In this document: positions 8,847 through 18,324 of the stretch, one piece after another
How positions within the stretch are numbered: the first letter of the stretch is position 1
How the letters are laid out: every line of letters starts with the position of its first letter
Assembly (NCBI GenBank): GCA_016765685.1
Contig: JAESPR010000067.1
Span: forward strand, 1 to 64,000
Origin: Colwellia sp.
GTDB taxonomy: Bacteria; Pseudomonadota; Gammaproteobacteria; Enterobacterales; Alteromonadaceae
DNA: 64,000 bases
Direction of reading: 5' to 3'
Translations under genes and position numbers: made by a program
Notes under the pieces: model-generated
Seen by the model: only the letters and a program-made list of their open reading frames with translations
What the model was told of the DNA's origin: nothing
The model's database searches: none

Positions 8847-9260
8847 CTATAAAAGAAAGTCACTCATATCATCAATGACTTCTAAGGCGTTATTGCTTAA
8901 GACTGCTAGTTCATGCTCTAAATCATTAAAACTTGAATTAATAGAAAGTGCTCCAAACACCACATATTTATCACCAATTTTTGAAAAAGATGATAATGGC
9001 ATAGGAATATTCATTTCTAACATGCTCTCGTGCATTATGGCTAAGCTGTCTGGTTTTACTTCATCTGCGCCCCAAAGGTAACTGATACATAATATTTGGT
9101 CGTCAGTGACTGAAACAAAAATGGGCAACTCTTCTCGTCCCAAAATGGTGATTTGCAGCACATCGACTTCACCTGAAATCGGTTGACAGTCAAAATTCAT
9201 CCCAGTGTCTGAATTGTCGGCCAAACCATTTAAGTGGTCAGCTATAGTATGAATGTTCAT
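8847..9260 (-). CDS. yjfI: YjfI family protein (DUF2170)
   Basis: From ATG 9260 the protein is 137 residues: MNIHTIADHLNGLADNSDTG, then a compact alpha/beta domain (ELPIFVSVTDDQILCISYLW). I chose this start because an AAGGATAGGGA ribosome site lies just upstream, whereas the longer frame to 9332 runs into the miniature repeat at 9282-9444. The family always travels with PspA-like YjfJ and YjfK. Its function is unknown, perhaps a PspA partner in the cytoplasm. Confidence 0.85.
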   Translation of the reverse strand: MNIHTIADHLNGLADNSDTGMNFDCQPISGEVDVLQITILGREELPIFVSVTDDQILCISYLWGADEVKPDSLAIMHESMLEMNIPMPLSSFSKIGDKYVVFGALSINSSFNDLEHELAVLSNNALEVIDDMSDFLL

Positions 9261-9281
9261 GTATTCCCTATCCTTAATTAT

Positions 9282-9444
9282 TATACCAATCTCACAAACT
9301 ATGTGATTATTTCTACTTGTTAAAATCACCAACTACTGCGTTATTTATTTAATAATTAGAACAACTAGTTATTGAAATAAATGCCTTTTATTTGGCGATT
9401 TTTCCTACGTATAAAATAGACCACTCAATTAATGAAATGGGTAT
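9282..9444. repeat. MITE-like repeat, about 163 bp
   Basis: The left end reads TATACCAATCTCACAAACTA and the right end read inward ATACCCATTTCATTAATTGA, imperfect inverted repeats. The interior is AT-rich with pairing around ATTTATTTAATAATTAGAAC and a later TTATTGAAATAAAT. It closely resembles repeats I associate with Alteromonadales genomes (the ATCACCAACTACTGCG core), but copy number cannot be checked here. It separates yjfI from the spermidine-synthase-like gene. Confidence 0.55.
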
Positions 9445-9465
9445 TCTCTAACTATCAATGAACGG

Positions 9466-9517
9466 TGACATAATATGTCAACGTGGTTAAATTTAGCAGC
9501 TTGACATATTATGTCAA
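9466..9517. promoter_or_regulatory. Twin palindromes TGACATAATATGTCA / TTGACATATTATGTCAA
   Basis: A 15-bp palindrome at 9466-9480 and a 17-bp one at 9501-9517 share the half-site TGACATA and are also exact inverted copies of each other. They lie about 200 bp upstream of yjfI and 50 bp past the end of the spermidine-synthase-like gene. A related sequence occurs at 13463-13477 upstream of the lipoprotein gene. Two readings are possible: operators for a dimeric regulator, or, because T7 follows on the plus strand, a hairpin terminator. Confidence 0.55.
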
Positions 9518-9565
9518 GTGTTTTTTTGTCTGTTCTTTCTTTTTCTTGATTCTTGCAGCTTGTCG

Positions 9566-11278
9566 CTATTCTATTCCTTGCTGGTCTTGCCAAGCTTGTT
9601 GATGAAATTGATAAAGAGTATGGCTGCCTAACGTATTTATGCCAATATTATCTTTGTTTTGATAAAAGTCATTTGGAAAAATAAAAGCAGCTTTTAATAA
9701 GTCTAGGTTTAACCAGCTATGTTTAACCGGCAATTTTTCTAAGTTATTTAATCTTGTTAGTGGACTAGCCCCCGTTTTTGCCGCGATAGTCCAACCCCAT
9801 TCACCAAAACTTGGCACGTTGTCGTGATACTGTTGTACCTCAGCAAAGTTGGCGGCAGATAACGTTTTCCCAATGGAAATAAAGGAGTTTTTCGCATGAT
9901 ATGGGCTAGTTGATTGAATGGCAATTAAACCATCACCCGCAAGCAGTTGTTTTAATCGGGCATAAAAGTTAACGGTATAAAGTTTATTTAGATCAGGGTG
10001 ACTTGGGTCGGGTAAGTCAACAATAATCGCATCAAATACTTGCCTTGATTTAAGTAATTCATTAATGGTGATAAAGGCATCGCTACGTAAAATAGTAACG
10101 CGTTCATCTTGTAAACTATTTTTATTCAAATAACTGATTTTTCTGGCGAGATTTTCATTCACATGTAGTTCCGGATTTTGAAAAATATCAATTAATTCGC
10201 TATCTAAGTCTATTAATGTGACATTTTTAGGTGCATATTTTAAAACATCTCGCAGCGCTAAACCATCACCCCCGCCAATAATTAAAATATTATCATGGCG
10301 CGCTGATCCCGCTAATACCGGGGCAACTAAATAATCATGGTAAATATGCTCATCAATGGAAGAAAACTGTAAACGGCCATTAAGGTAAAAATTAATGATA
10401 CTTTGTTGAGCACGACCGGCATTTAAACCCATATTTCTTTCTGTGAAGGTAAGTTGCTGATAACGCGTTTTTTTAACGTGCACGGTTTTGTCTAAATAGA
10501 GCAAACTATTCATTTGGTTAAGCCATTGGTTACCATAATTAAACATCAATACAATTATTAAAGCTAATAGTAGGTGCAAACCAACAAAAGTTTTTCGCCA
10601 ATGTAATTTATGCCAATAACGCATAATAAAAAATGCACCGGCAATAAGATTTAAACTCGCTGTTAAGGCCGCGGCCTTGCTAATGTCGATGCTTAATAAA
10701 AACAGCACCCAAATTGCAGCGCCTATACCAGCGCCTATATAATCTGCACCATAAATAGTGCCTAAATTGTTGGCTAAATGCTGGCCATGAATTTGTTCAC
10801 GGATACGCGCAATTAAGGGGATTTCCATACCAATAAAAAAACCCAAAATAATCCCGAAAAAATAGGGGCTTTTAATCGCTAAAAAGCTTAACTGATTAAA
10901 AATGCCACCTTGAGGTAACATGTCGGGCGGCAGAGCAAACATATCGGCAATAATATGAGGTAATGTTTGCGTAATAGCGATTAAGCCGCCAATAAATAAA
11001 ATAGCGCTGGTGCCGAGCAAGGCGATAATTAACTCTAAATAAACAAAGCCGTTATAAGCACAGCGCACTTTGCGGGCAGTAAAAGCGCCTAAACCCATAG
11101 CGACTACCATCAAACCAATCATGGTGTAGATGGTACTTTCCATTACACCTAATACTCGACCAGCGTAATGAGAAAGCAGGTACTCATAGACCATGCCACA
11201 ACCAGCTAGTACTGCCATAGTTAAAATCAACAGGGTATCGTCGAGCAGGTGGGAGTTTTTAGCGCTTTTATTGAACAT
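9566..11278 (-). CDS. Membrane-anchored spermidine-synthase-like aminopropyltransferase
   Basis: A 570-residue protein with two parts. The first 220 or so residues hold about seven hydrophobic helices (LILTMAVLAGCGMVYEYLLS; FFIGMEIPLIARI). The rest is a spermidine-synthase fold with the cosubstrate loop IIGGGDGLALRD near residue 331, an acidic strand VTLIDLD, and the catalytic DLPDP near residue 420, then YTVNFYARLKQLL. It would transfer an aminopropyl group from decarboxylated AdoMet to an amine at the membrane. It sits among DUF350, lipoprotein and yjf genes, a combination known from PspA-linked stress clusters. Amine substrate is not readable. Confidence 0.88.
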   Translation of the reverse strand: MFNKSAKNSHLLDDTLLILTMAVLAGCGMVYEYLLSHYAGRVLGVMESTIYTMIGLMVVAMGLGAFTARKVRCAYNGFVYLELIIALLGTSAILFIGGLIAITQTLPHIIADMFALPPDMLPQGGIFNQLSFLAIKSPYFFGIILGFFIGMEIPLIARIREQIHGQHLANNLGTIYGADYIGAGIGAAIWVLFLLSIDISKAAALTASLNLIAGAFFIMRYWHKLHWRKTFVGLHLLLALIIVLMFNYGNQWLNQMNSLLYLDKTVHVKKTRYQQLTFTERNMGLNAGRAQQSIINFYLNGRLQFSSIDEHIYHDYLVAPVLAGSARHDNILIIGGGDGLALRDVLKYAPKNVTLIDLDSELIDIFQNPELHVNENLARKISYLNKNSLQDERVTILRSDAFITINELLKSRQVFDAIIVDLPDPSHPDLNKLYTVNFYARLKQLLAGDGLIAIQSTSPYHAKNSFISIGKTLSAANFAEVQQYHDNVPSFGEWGWTIAAKTGASPLTRLNNLEKLPVKHSWLNLDLLKAAFIFPNDFYQNKDNIGINTLGSHTLYQFHQQAWQDQQGIE

Positions 11279-11359
11279 AGGAGGGTAATTTATTCACGTG
11301 ATTTTGAGTTGAGGCGAGCGTTTAACTGAAAAGCTATAAGCTGTAAGTGTTAAGTGGCA

Positions 11360-11396
11360 AGCTACAAGCAGCATGGCATTTGCTTGTCTTGTAGCT
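11360..11396. repeat. Stem-loop with degenerate TGTAAGT-type repeats
   Basis: AGCTACAAG (11360-11368) pairs exactly with CTTGTAGCT (11388-11396). The flanks on both sides carry degenerate copies of a TGTAAGTGTTAAGTGGCAAG-like text. Similar degenerate text recurs at 19434-19470. It occupies the 143-bp gap between the DUF350 gene and the aminopropyltransferase gene, and could be a weak terminator or simply a decayed repeat. Confidence 0.45.
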
Positions 11397-11421
11397 CACA
11401 ACTTGTAACTTCTAACTACTC

Positions 11422-12327
11422 TTAGGCCATTAACGCCGTTAATATTAAAGCGATTGAAATGCTGGTTGCCATTTCAATACTAGCAACACCAATATTATGC
11501 TGTTGATCGACTTCCTCTACTAAGTTGATACCCCACAACACAATGCGTTTTGCCAAAGAGGTGAGTAGTGACACCAGTAAAGTCATAACAATACCAAATA
11601 CTAACCAGCCAATCAGGTTCACCACTAAGGTTTCTGGGCTATAAACTAAAAAGTGACTAGCGGCGGTAACGGCTAGGGCGGTACTGATCACTTGGCCGCT
11701 ATAACGAATAGCCAATGCTAATTGCCCATCACTAAGCGCCTCTTGCAAGCAGTCATCTTGATTGTTTTTGGCGTACTTTCGTTCTCGAATGCGAGTGACT
11801 AAGACCAACACCGCTTGAGCAACAATAAAACCACAGGTAATAGCGATGAAAGTAGCGATGCTTAAACCATCAACCCAAAGTAATACTGCACGAATAATTA
11901 TAGCCGTTGCTATAGCGCCGGCCGCATCGATAATGCCTATGCTCAGGTTTTGATCTTTTATTAATTTTGTTTTGTTTAAATGTTGCAGCGCTACTTTATC
12001 TTGAATGACCCGACCCACTTTAATGAGCACTAAACCGTAGGTGCCATAGGCCAACATGCCAATGATTTCCATCATATAACTGGTTGCATTCTCACCGGTA
12101 ATAGCGCCAGTTAAAACAATGCCCAACGCTAAAATACTACCGGCAACACTAACCCCAAAGGCAAAGTTATCTTTTTGAGCTAATTCTTCGGTACTATTGA
12201 CTTGGCTCGTTAAGCCTAATAAAAAACGCATCGCCCCCAAAAGTGCGATGGCAATTGTGATATCTATGGCTAAATAAATCAGTAGTTCCTGATTAACACC
12301 AACGAGCTCAATTAATGTATTCATCAT
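11422..12327 (-). CDS. DUF350 family membrane protein (YjfL-like, duplicated)
   Basis: A 301-residue integral membrane protein with about eight hydrophobic helices arranged as two similar halves, each with a long polar loop (ALQHLNKTKLIKDQNLSIGI in the first, LAKRIVLWGINLVEEVDQQH in the second). That duplicated layout is the DUF350 pattern; E. coli YjfL is a single copy of about half this length. It lies 21 bp after the lipoprotein gene and upstream of the aminopropyltransferase gene, so these three are probably one unit. Function is unknown. Confidence 0.82.
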   Translation of the reverse strand: MMNTLIELVGVNQELLIYLAIDITIAIALLGAMRFLLGLTSQVNSTEELAQKDNFAFGVSVAGSILALGIVLTGAITGENATSYMMEIIGMLAYGTYGLVLIKVGRVIQDKVALQHLNKTKLIKDQNLSIGIIDAAGAIATAIIIRAVLLWVDGLSIATFIAITCGFIVAQAVLVLVTRIRERKYAKNNQDDCLQEALSDGQLALAIRYSGQVISTALAVTAASHFLVYSPETLVVNLIGWLVFGIVMTLLVSLLTSLAKRIVLWGINLVEEVDQQHNIGVASIEMATSISIALILTALMA

Positions 12328-12348
12328 ATTCTCTCTTCCTATTACTTA

Positions 12349-13368
12349 TTACTTACCACGGCGAAAGCTGCGTGAGGTATTGGTGTTAGAGTTTCTAAAG
12401 CTAGAGCTTTTACTAGATTTTTTTGCGTAATTGCTTTTTTTCACCGTGTTACTACGAAAGCGGTTCGCACTGGTTTGTGCTGTTTTACTTTTACCTGATA
12501 AACTTGAAGAGCCGGTACGGTTTTTACTATAAGGACTGTTAAATTTTTGTCCGCGACTAGCAAAGGATTTTTTAGTGCGTTGATCAAGTTTGGTCTGTTG
12601 ATTTAATTGGCTAGGCGAGCTATAACGTGTTCTGCCATAGTCGTTATAATAACTGTAATTTCTGTTTCGCCCCCAATCACCATAAGAAGTAGTACGACCG
12701 AAGACATTACCCATCATAGAATACATGCCATACCACGCCCAAAAAGACATGCCATTGCTGCCTGTTTGCCAGTTACCGTAATTTGGGTTACCAATTAATT
12801 GCTCGCCAGTACCAAAGTCTTGCGCATTATTAGCCCTTTGACTTTGTGCTTTTGATAAAGAGTTAACGCGAGGCAATTGTCCGTCAGACATATCGGCTAA
12901 AACATTGAGCGGATCGCTTAATGCATCGGAATAAAGCACCGGATCAGCCGCTTGATAAATATTGAGTAATTCATCATATAGGGCTTGGCTAGACTTAAAC
13001 ATTTGCGACTGATTTTTGGCAGTGTTGACGCGATCAAGTAAAGCGAGGTACATAGGCCCTTTTGTTGAAGCATCTTTTTTAAATTCATCAACCAACTTAG
13101 ACAAGCTTGGCTTTTGAACGGCCACTTTTTTAGCATATTGTTGAATCAAATTTGCATTACGTACTTGGTTGTTATTTAAAGCATCGCCTAACTGTATTAC
13201 TCTTTGCTCAGTAATTGGCAGTTGCTGTAACGCCTGTTCTTTTATTGGATCTCCGCAAGCAGATAATAAGAAGGTAGATACCACGAGTACTAAACCAGTG
13301 ACTATTTTCTTAACAAACGGTTGCGGAAAAGAATGTGTTAGCTTATGCATTACTGCCATCATCTCCAT
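12349..13368 (-). CDS. Lipoprotein with basic Ser/Asn-rich tail, first gene of stress unit
   Basis: No named family recognised. A 339-residue protein begins with a long basic N-terminus and the lipobox LLSACG (cysteine near residue 38), so it should be lipidated in the envelope. Residues 50-170 are helical. After a Trp/Tyr/Gly-rich patch (MSFWAWYGMYSMMGNVFG) the last 110 residues are strongly basic and low in complexity (Ser, Lys, Arg, Asn), ending RSFRRGK. It lies directly upstream of the DUF350 gene, the same combination as in PspA-linked polyamine clusters. An ATG at 13350 is an alternative start with a shorter signal region. Confidence 0.75.
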   Translation of the reverse strand: MEMMAVMHKLTHSFPQPFVKKIVTGLVLVVSTFLLSACGDPIKEQALQQLPITEQRVIQLGDALNNNQVRNANLIQQYAKKVAVQKPSLSKLVDEFKKDASTKGPMYLALLDRVNTAKNQSQMFKSSQALYDELLNIYQAADPVLYSDALSDPLNVLADMSDGQLPRVNSLSKAQSQRANNAQDFGTGEQLIGNPNYGNWQTGSNGMSFWAWYGMYSMMGNVFGRTTSYGDWGRNRNYSYYNDYGRTRYSSPSQLNQQTKLDQRTKKSFASRGQKFNSPYSKNRTGSSSLSGKSKTAQTSANRFRSNTVKKSNYAKKSSKSSSFRNSNTNTSRSFRRGK

Positions 13369-13440
13369 AAAATGCTCTTTTAAACTAATGAATTAAATTT
13401 TTTGAATGCCTAATTAATCCACATGTATTATTCTTAAGTT

Positions 13441-13477
13441 AATGTCATATTAATAGCACTGATGACATATTATATCT
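13441..13477. promoter_or_regulatory. Palindromic motif in the divergent lipoprotein / glnE spacer
   Basis: AATGTCAT (13441-13448) faces an ATGACATATT starting at 13462. The latter is part of TGACATATTATATCT, which agrees at 13 of 15 positions with the palindrome at 9502-9516. Its place upstream of the lipoprotein-DUF350-aminopropyltransferase unit makes a shared operator plausible. It is weaker than the copies at 9466-9517. Confidence 0.4.
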
Positions 13478-13507
13478 ATTTATTAATGTTTGACCAAATA
13501 AAAAGGA

Positions 13508-16459
13508 ATGCTCTTGCCTCGATCCCCTATGTCACTAGGTAATGATAGTAAGTTACTGAAACATCAGCAACAAAAAAGTTGGCAGCAATTTAGTCAGCAA
13601 CACCCATATAGTTATCAAACCCTATCACTTGATCAGCTTGAACACTTTAAATTAGCTATCGCCTTAAGCGATTTTGTTTTAGCTAGCGCATTGCAAGCAC
13701 CTGATTTAGTGTTGGAATTATTTGTAAGTAAAAATGTCTACCGGCAAACAATACCACCTTATGTTAGTTTACTGGCAAATTTATTAAAAGATTGCCAAAG
13801 TGAGGAGCAATTACATCGAGTGTTAAGGCGTTTTCGTTTACAACAAATGGTTAATATTGCCGTAGCTGATTTGGTGTTAAATATTGAACTTGAGCATTCA
13901 CTTGCTAGGTTATCTTCATTAGCCGATACCTTAATTCAAACTAGCCTTCATTGGTTAACTCAGTTTTGTCAAAATAAATGGGGCACACCGGTAAATGCGG
14001 AAAAAGAAATTCAATCGTTACTCATTTATGGCATGGGCAAACTTGGTGGCCAAGAACTTAACTTTTCTTCTGATATTGATTTGATTTTTGTTTATCCACA
14101 CAGTGGTGAAACGCAAGGTTGTCGGCGCAGTTTAGACAATCAGCAATTTTTTACTCGGTTAGCGCAAAAGTTAATTACTTCATTACATCAACATACCGCT
14201 GATGGTTTTGTTTATCGGGTTGATATGCGTTTACGACCTTTTGGCGATAGCGGTCCGCTAGTATTAACCTTTGCTGCTATGGAAGATTATTATCAAGAAC
14301 AAGGTCGTGATTGGGAACGTTATGCCATGCTTAAAGCGCGCGTTATTCCTTCTATAAGCCCTTCACTCAACCCGTCAGCCAATGGTAATGAAAACTACCC
14401 CCAACAATTGTCAGCACTGCTACGGCCTTTTGTTTATCGCCGCTATATTGATTTCAGTGTTATTGATAGCCTGCGTCGGATGAAAAGCATGATTTCCCAA
14501 GAGGTTCGCCGTAAACAGTTAGTGAATAACATTAAGTTGGGTGCAGGGGGCATTCGGGAAATTGAATTCATTGTGCAAGTATTTCAGCTCATTAGAGGGG
14601 GCAGAGTGAAAGAGTTGCAGCAACGACGTTTGCTTACGGTTTTGCCAGAGCTTGTGCTTGCTGGGGAAATAACAGCAGACAGTAAAACGGTGTTAGAAAA
14701 TGCCTATTGTTTTTTACGTCGAGTGGAAAATATTTTACAATCGTTAGCTGATAAACAAACACAAACTTTGCCTGATAATGCCTTAGATAAAGCAAGATTA
14801 TTACAGATACTTCATTTTGATTCTTGGGAAAGTTTCATTCAAATATTAGAAATGCATATGACTGGTGTTCATGACAAGTTTGAACAGTTAATCGGTGTTG
14901 ACAGTCCTAATCACCATAGCGAAGATCAGCATTGGAGTACTTTGTGGCATAGTCGTTGGAGTGATGAAGAATCAATCGCATGGCTTGAGCAAGAGCAAAA
15001 AACGCAGCATGCTAATGTTTGGTGTAGTGAGAATGTTTGGCAATTATTGTCAGGTTTTAGAGACGATGTTAGCAAACGACGTATTGGCACTAGAGGTCGA
15101 CAAGTACTTGATAAACTCATTCCTCAACTTATCTGTCATATTCAACAAGCACAACAAGCCGAGTTTGTGCTTGAACGCGTATTGCATGTTTTTAAAAAAA
15201 TAGTCACCCGTACGGCTTATTTAGAATTATTATTTGAAAATGAAGGCGCGCTAAAACAGTTAATTCATTTATGCCAAGCCAGTAGCTGGGTAACTGAATA
15301 TATTGCCAAATACCCTATTTTATTAGATGAATTAATTGACCCTACCTTGTTACATAATCCACCGCAATTGTCGGCTTATGGCCTGGAACTGCGGGAAAGT
15401 ATGTTACGCACCCCGGAAGACGATCTTGAAGCGCAAATGGATAGCTTACGGCTTTTTAAACAGGCACAGCAACTGCGCATAGCTGCTGCCGATATTGCCG
15501 GTGTGTTAGATGTTACTCAGGTCAGTCAACATTTAACGGCACTTGCCGAGGCTATTATTAATGAAGTAATTAATATTGCTTGGCAGCAAGTAAGCAACCG
15601 TTTTGGAGTACCTAAATCTACTCTTGATAACGACAGTATTGTTCATCACTGTAAAGGTTTTGCGGTAATTGCTTACGGAAAAATGGGTGGGCAAGAACTA
15701 AGTTATGGTTCAGATCTCGACCTTGTTTTTGTTCATCACAGTCCCGAAGGTGACGAAACTACTGGTTTAGTCGATGGTGATAAGGTCGTTACCGCGAGCC
15801 AGTTTTATATGAAATTAGCACAGCGTATTATCCATATTTTCAATACCCGCATGAATAGCGGTATTTTGTACGAATTAGACATGCGGTTGCGCCCTTCGGG
15901 CAATTCAGGGGTGTTGGTGATACACATTAATACTTTTGCTCAGTATCAGCAACAAGATGCCTGGACATGGGAACATCAGGCACTGGTTAGAGCCCGTGTT
16001 GTTTATGGTAATGAAAGCATAAAGCAGGTATTTAAAGAAATTCGTCAGCAGGTATTGACTCAACAAAGAGAGCTCATCGTCTTAAAAACAGAGGTTAGTG
16101 ACATGCGTGAAAAAATGCGTAATCACCTCGATAAATCTGACGGTGATTTTGTTGATATTAAACAAAGCGTAGGAGGCTTAGTTGATATTGAGTTTTTAGC
16201 GCAATACTTGGTGTTAGCGCATAGCTTTGAATATAAAACGTTAACACAATATTGTGATAATTTAGGTATCTTTAAATCACTCACTCATTTTAAAATACTC
16301 AGTGAAGTTGAGCGAGACTTGTTGGTAAATTATTATCAGCAACTCCGGCATTTAGGTCATAAAAGTACCTTGCAAAATGAAGCAGCATTAGTCATTGACT
16401 CTTTATTAACCGAGCAAGATAAGGTTATTTCATTATGGCAAAAATTTTTACGGAATTAA
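13508..16459 (+). CDS. glnE: Glutamine synthetase adenylyltransferase/deadenylase
   Basis: Adds and removes AMP on glutamine synthetase under control of PII, setting nitrogen assimilation. The 983-residue protein (E. coli about 946) has two nucleotidyltransferase halves: GMGKLGGQELNFSSDIDLIF near residue 176 (deadenylase) and YGKMGGQELSYGSDLDLVF near residue 724 (adenylylase), each with the paired Asp residues and followed by DMRLRP. The ATG at 13508 abuts the AAGGA site; the in-frame TTG at 13514 has ideal 6-nt spacing and is perhaps the true start, while MSLGND from 13529 is a third choice. Identification is secure. Confidence 0.97.
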   Translation: MLLPRSPMSLGNDSKLLKHQQQKSWQQFSQQHPYSYQTLSLDQLEHFKLAIALSDFVLASALQAPDLVLELFVSKNVYRQTIPPYVSLLANLLKDCQSEEQLHRVLRRFRLQQMVNIAVADLVLNIELEHSLARLSSLADTLIQTSLHWLTQFCQNKWGTPVNAEKEIQSLLIYGMGKLGGQELNFSSDIDLIFVYPHSGETQGCRRSLDNQQFFTRLAQKLITSLHQHTADGFVYRVDMRLRPFGDSGPLVLTFAAMEDYYQEQGRDWERYAMLKARVIPSISPSLNPSANGNENYPQQLSALLRPFVYRRYIDFSVIDSLRRMKSMISQEVRRKQLVNNIKLGAGGIREIEFIVQVFQLIRGGRVKELQQRRLLTVLPELVLAGEITADSKTVLENAYCFLRRVENILQSLADKQTQTLPDNALDKARLLQILHFDSWESFIQILEMHMTGVHDKFEQLIGVDSPNHHSEDQHWSTLWHSRWSDEESIAWLEQEQKTQHANVWCSENVWQLLSGFRDDVSKRRIGTRGRQVLDKLIPQLICHIQQAQQAEFVLERVLHVFKKIVTRTAYLELLFENEGALKQLIHLCQASSWVTEYIAKYPILLDELIDPTLLHNPPQLSAYGLELRESMLRTPEDDLEAQMDSLRLFKQAQQLRIAAADIAGVLDVTQVSQHLTALAEAIINEVINIAWQQVSNRFGVPKSTLDNDSIVHHCKGFAVIAYGKMGGQELSYGSDLDLVFVHHSPEGDETTGLVDGDKVVTASQFYMKLAQRIIHIFNTRMNSGILYELDMRLRPSGNSGVLVIHINTFAQYQQQDAWTWEHQALVRARVVYGNESIKQVFKEIRQQVLTQQRELIVLKTEVSDMREKMRNHLDKSDGDFVDIKQSVGGLVDIEFLAQYLVLAHSFEYKTLTQYCDNLGIFKSLTHFKILSEVERDLLVNYYQQLRHLGHKSTLQNEAALVIDSLLTEQDKVISLWQKFLRN

Positions 16460-16467
16460 TTTAAACA

Positions 16468-17124
16468 TTACTTTAATAAAACACATTCATCATCAAGGTA
16501 ACTAGGTGCTTCATTAATAAAAACTAAAGTGCGCTGACGATAACAAAAATAGCTACGAACACCTTCTGGAAAATGGCCGGATACAGCTTTACCTATTTGG
16601 TTGGCCGTTTTTAAGATGTTTTTATCAATACGAAAAGGCTCTTTAACGATAAAATCTTTATTAAGCCACCACATAATTTCAAGGCCATCATTGGCTGAAT
16701 ATTCGGCCAGTTTTTGGTATAGGGTTTCCCCTTTTCTAAATGGTCTCGAAACCTTTGTACCACGCCAGCTTTTACGATAGGGGCGAACCACCATTTCTCT
16801 TGCTTGTAATATTTTAACTAAGTTGCCATGAGGCTCAGGCAAGAAAATAACGTTATTACGTATTTTTCGTTCTTCTTTATCACCATATATTTTGGCATAA
16901 AAATTAGAAAGCCCATCTGCGGCAGCATTGGTCTTTTTTGCTTTTTTCTTTTTGGCGGGAGCCGCTTCAGTTTTGGGTATTTCTGCTTTAGTGGCAGCAG
17001 CAGAGGTTGATGCTGGCTGCTCTGCGGGATCAACCGCTAATAATAAATCTTTATTGAGAAAAAAAGCAACCGCTAGTCCAATTAAAACCAGTGCTATAAC
17101 AGCATTTCGAATCCAAAAACCCAT
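16468..17124 (-). CDS. TcpQ-like C-terminal domain protein with membrane anchor
   Basis: A 218-residue protein with one N-terminal membrane helix (VIALVLIGLAVAFFL), then an Ala/Lys/Pro-rich linker (EAAPAKKKKAKK). A conserved domain from about residue 130 (FRKGETLYQKLAEYSANDGL, MWWLNKDFIV, then IGKAVSGHFPEG) follows. This beta-alpha pattern resembles the TcpQ/PilL-type domain, which binds envelope glycans or partners of pilus and secretion machines. No pilus genes are nearby, so its role is open. It converges with glnE, with 8 bp between the two stop codons. Confidence 0.7.
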   Translation of the reverse strand: MGFWIRNAVIALVLIGLAVAFFLNKDLLLAVDPAEQPASTSAAATKAEIPKTEAAPAKKKKAKKTNAAADGLSNFYAKIYGDKEERKIRNNVIFLPEPHGNLVKILQAREMVVRPYRKSWRGTKVSRPFRKGETLYQKLAEYSANDGLEIMWWLNKDFIVKEPFRIDKNILKTANQIGKAVSGHFPEGVRSYFCYRQRTLVFINEAPSYLDDECVLLK

Positions 17125-17239
17125 GATAAATTAATTTCCAATTGGTAATGTTGTAACGGTAATGTTTACTACCATACAAAAAAGTGACTAATTATTCAAA
17201 GAATTATCTGAAATCAGTAAGAAGTGCTATTACTCCTGC

Positions 17240-18178
17240 CTATTTATATAACGAAGGTGAGTCGGGATCAGGGCGAGTTTTAAAACGTCGGTGTAACCAC
17301 ATATACTGCTCTGGTTTTTGCGCAATAGCTTTTTCTAACTCTTGATTAACCCTAATTAAATCGGCTTCATCGTCCTTACTGGGAAAGTTTTCAAACGGCG
17401 GTGATATTGTTAAGGTGTAACCACTATCATCATCATTTCTTGTTGGAACAATCATCATGGTTTCAACATTTTTTTGTCTAGCAAAAATGAGGGTTCCAGT
17501 GGTAGTTGCGGCTTCTTTAACGCCAAAAAAAGGCACGAATAAACTGCGATTTCTACCATAGTCTTGATCAGGCAAATAAATACAAGCTTCACCCTCTTTT
17601 AAGGCTCTAATCAAACCTTTAACATCTTTTTTACCTAACATGTATTTGTTTGAACGACCCCGCCCCCTAAACTGAAAAAACTCCATTAGAGGGTTATTGT
17701 GTGGGCGGTAAAATACCACCATGGGGTGACCATGACCAACCGCGCGCGCGTTCATTTCAACACTTAAATAATGCATTGCCAGTAACAAAATACCTTTGCC
17801 TTCACGTTGCGCTTTGTCGATGTGTTCAACGCCAACAATATTGACTTTACGGTTTACCCGCCAGTTAGGCCACCACCAACCCATGCCTGTTTCAAATAGG
17901 GCAATACCGGTATTTTCAAAATTTTTCTTAAGAATGTGTTGCCGCTCTTGTTCACTCATCTCAGGAAAGCAAAGTTTTAAGTTAACCTCCGCAATGTGTT
18001 TGCGCTTCGAACCTATTTGGTAAAGTAAACGACCGAGCAGTCGTCCTAAACCTAATTGCCACTTATAAGGCAACCATGAAATGCTATAAAGCATGACCAC
18101 ACCTAGCCAAGTGAGCCAATATTTAGGTAATAGAAAAGTTAATTTAAAATCAGGCTGTAAAACTTTATTGCTACTCAC
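17240..18178 (-). CDS. lpxL: Lipid A late acyltransferase (LpxL type)
   Basis: Transfers a laurate-type chain from acyl-ACP to Kdo2-lipid IVA at the inner membrane. The 312-residue length matches E. coli LpxL (306). Seen are an N-terminal membrane helix (YWLTWLGVVMLYSISWLPYK), the acyltransferase box MHYLSVEMNAR near residue 136 (His and Glu in the HX4E pattern), and the YLPDQDYGRNRSLFVPFFGV and MWLHRRFKTRPDP segments typical of the family. LpxM or LpxP specificity cannot be excluded from sequence alone. Confidence 0.9.
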   Translation of the reverse strand: MSSNKVLQPDFKLTFLLPKYWLTWLGVVMLYSISWLPYKWQLGLGRLLGRLLYQIGSKRKHIAEVNLKLCFPEMSEQERQHILKKNFENTGIALFETGMGWWWPNWRVNRKVNIVGVEHIDKAQREGKGILLLAMHYLSVEMNARAVGHGHPMVVFYRPHNNPLMEFFQFRGRGRSNKYMLGKKDVKGLIRALKEGEACIYLPDQDYGRNRSLFVPFFGVKEAATTTGTLIFARQKNVETMMIVPTRNDDDSGYTLTISPPFENFPSKDDEADLIRVNQELEKAIAQKPEQYMWLHRRFKTRPDPDSPSLYK

Positions 18179-18324
18179 ACGGGGCTCACAATTTTTTTGC
18201 TAGGTCGATTATAGGGAATTATACCTAAGTTACTTTCAGATGGGCAATTAACTTATGTTCACCGTGAAAACTTTACCGTAGAATAAGTGCTAGCGTTTTC
18301 AATTATTAATAGTTTGTCGAACAA

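Noticed and set aside
9501-9527. Plus-strand intrinsic terminator
   Set aside because: The palindrome plus T7 looks like one, but no plus-strand gene lies upstream; the operator reading is preferred, though not proven.
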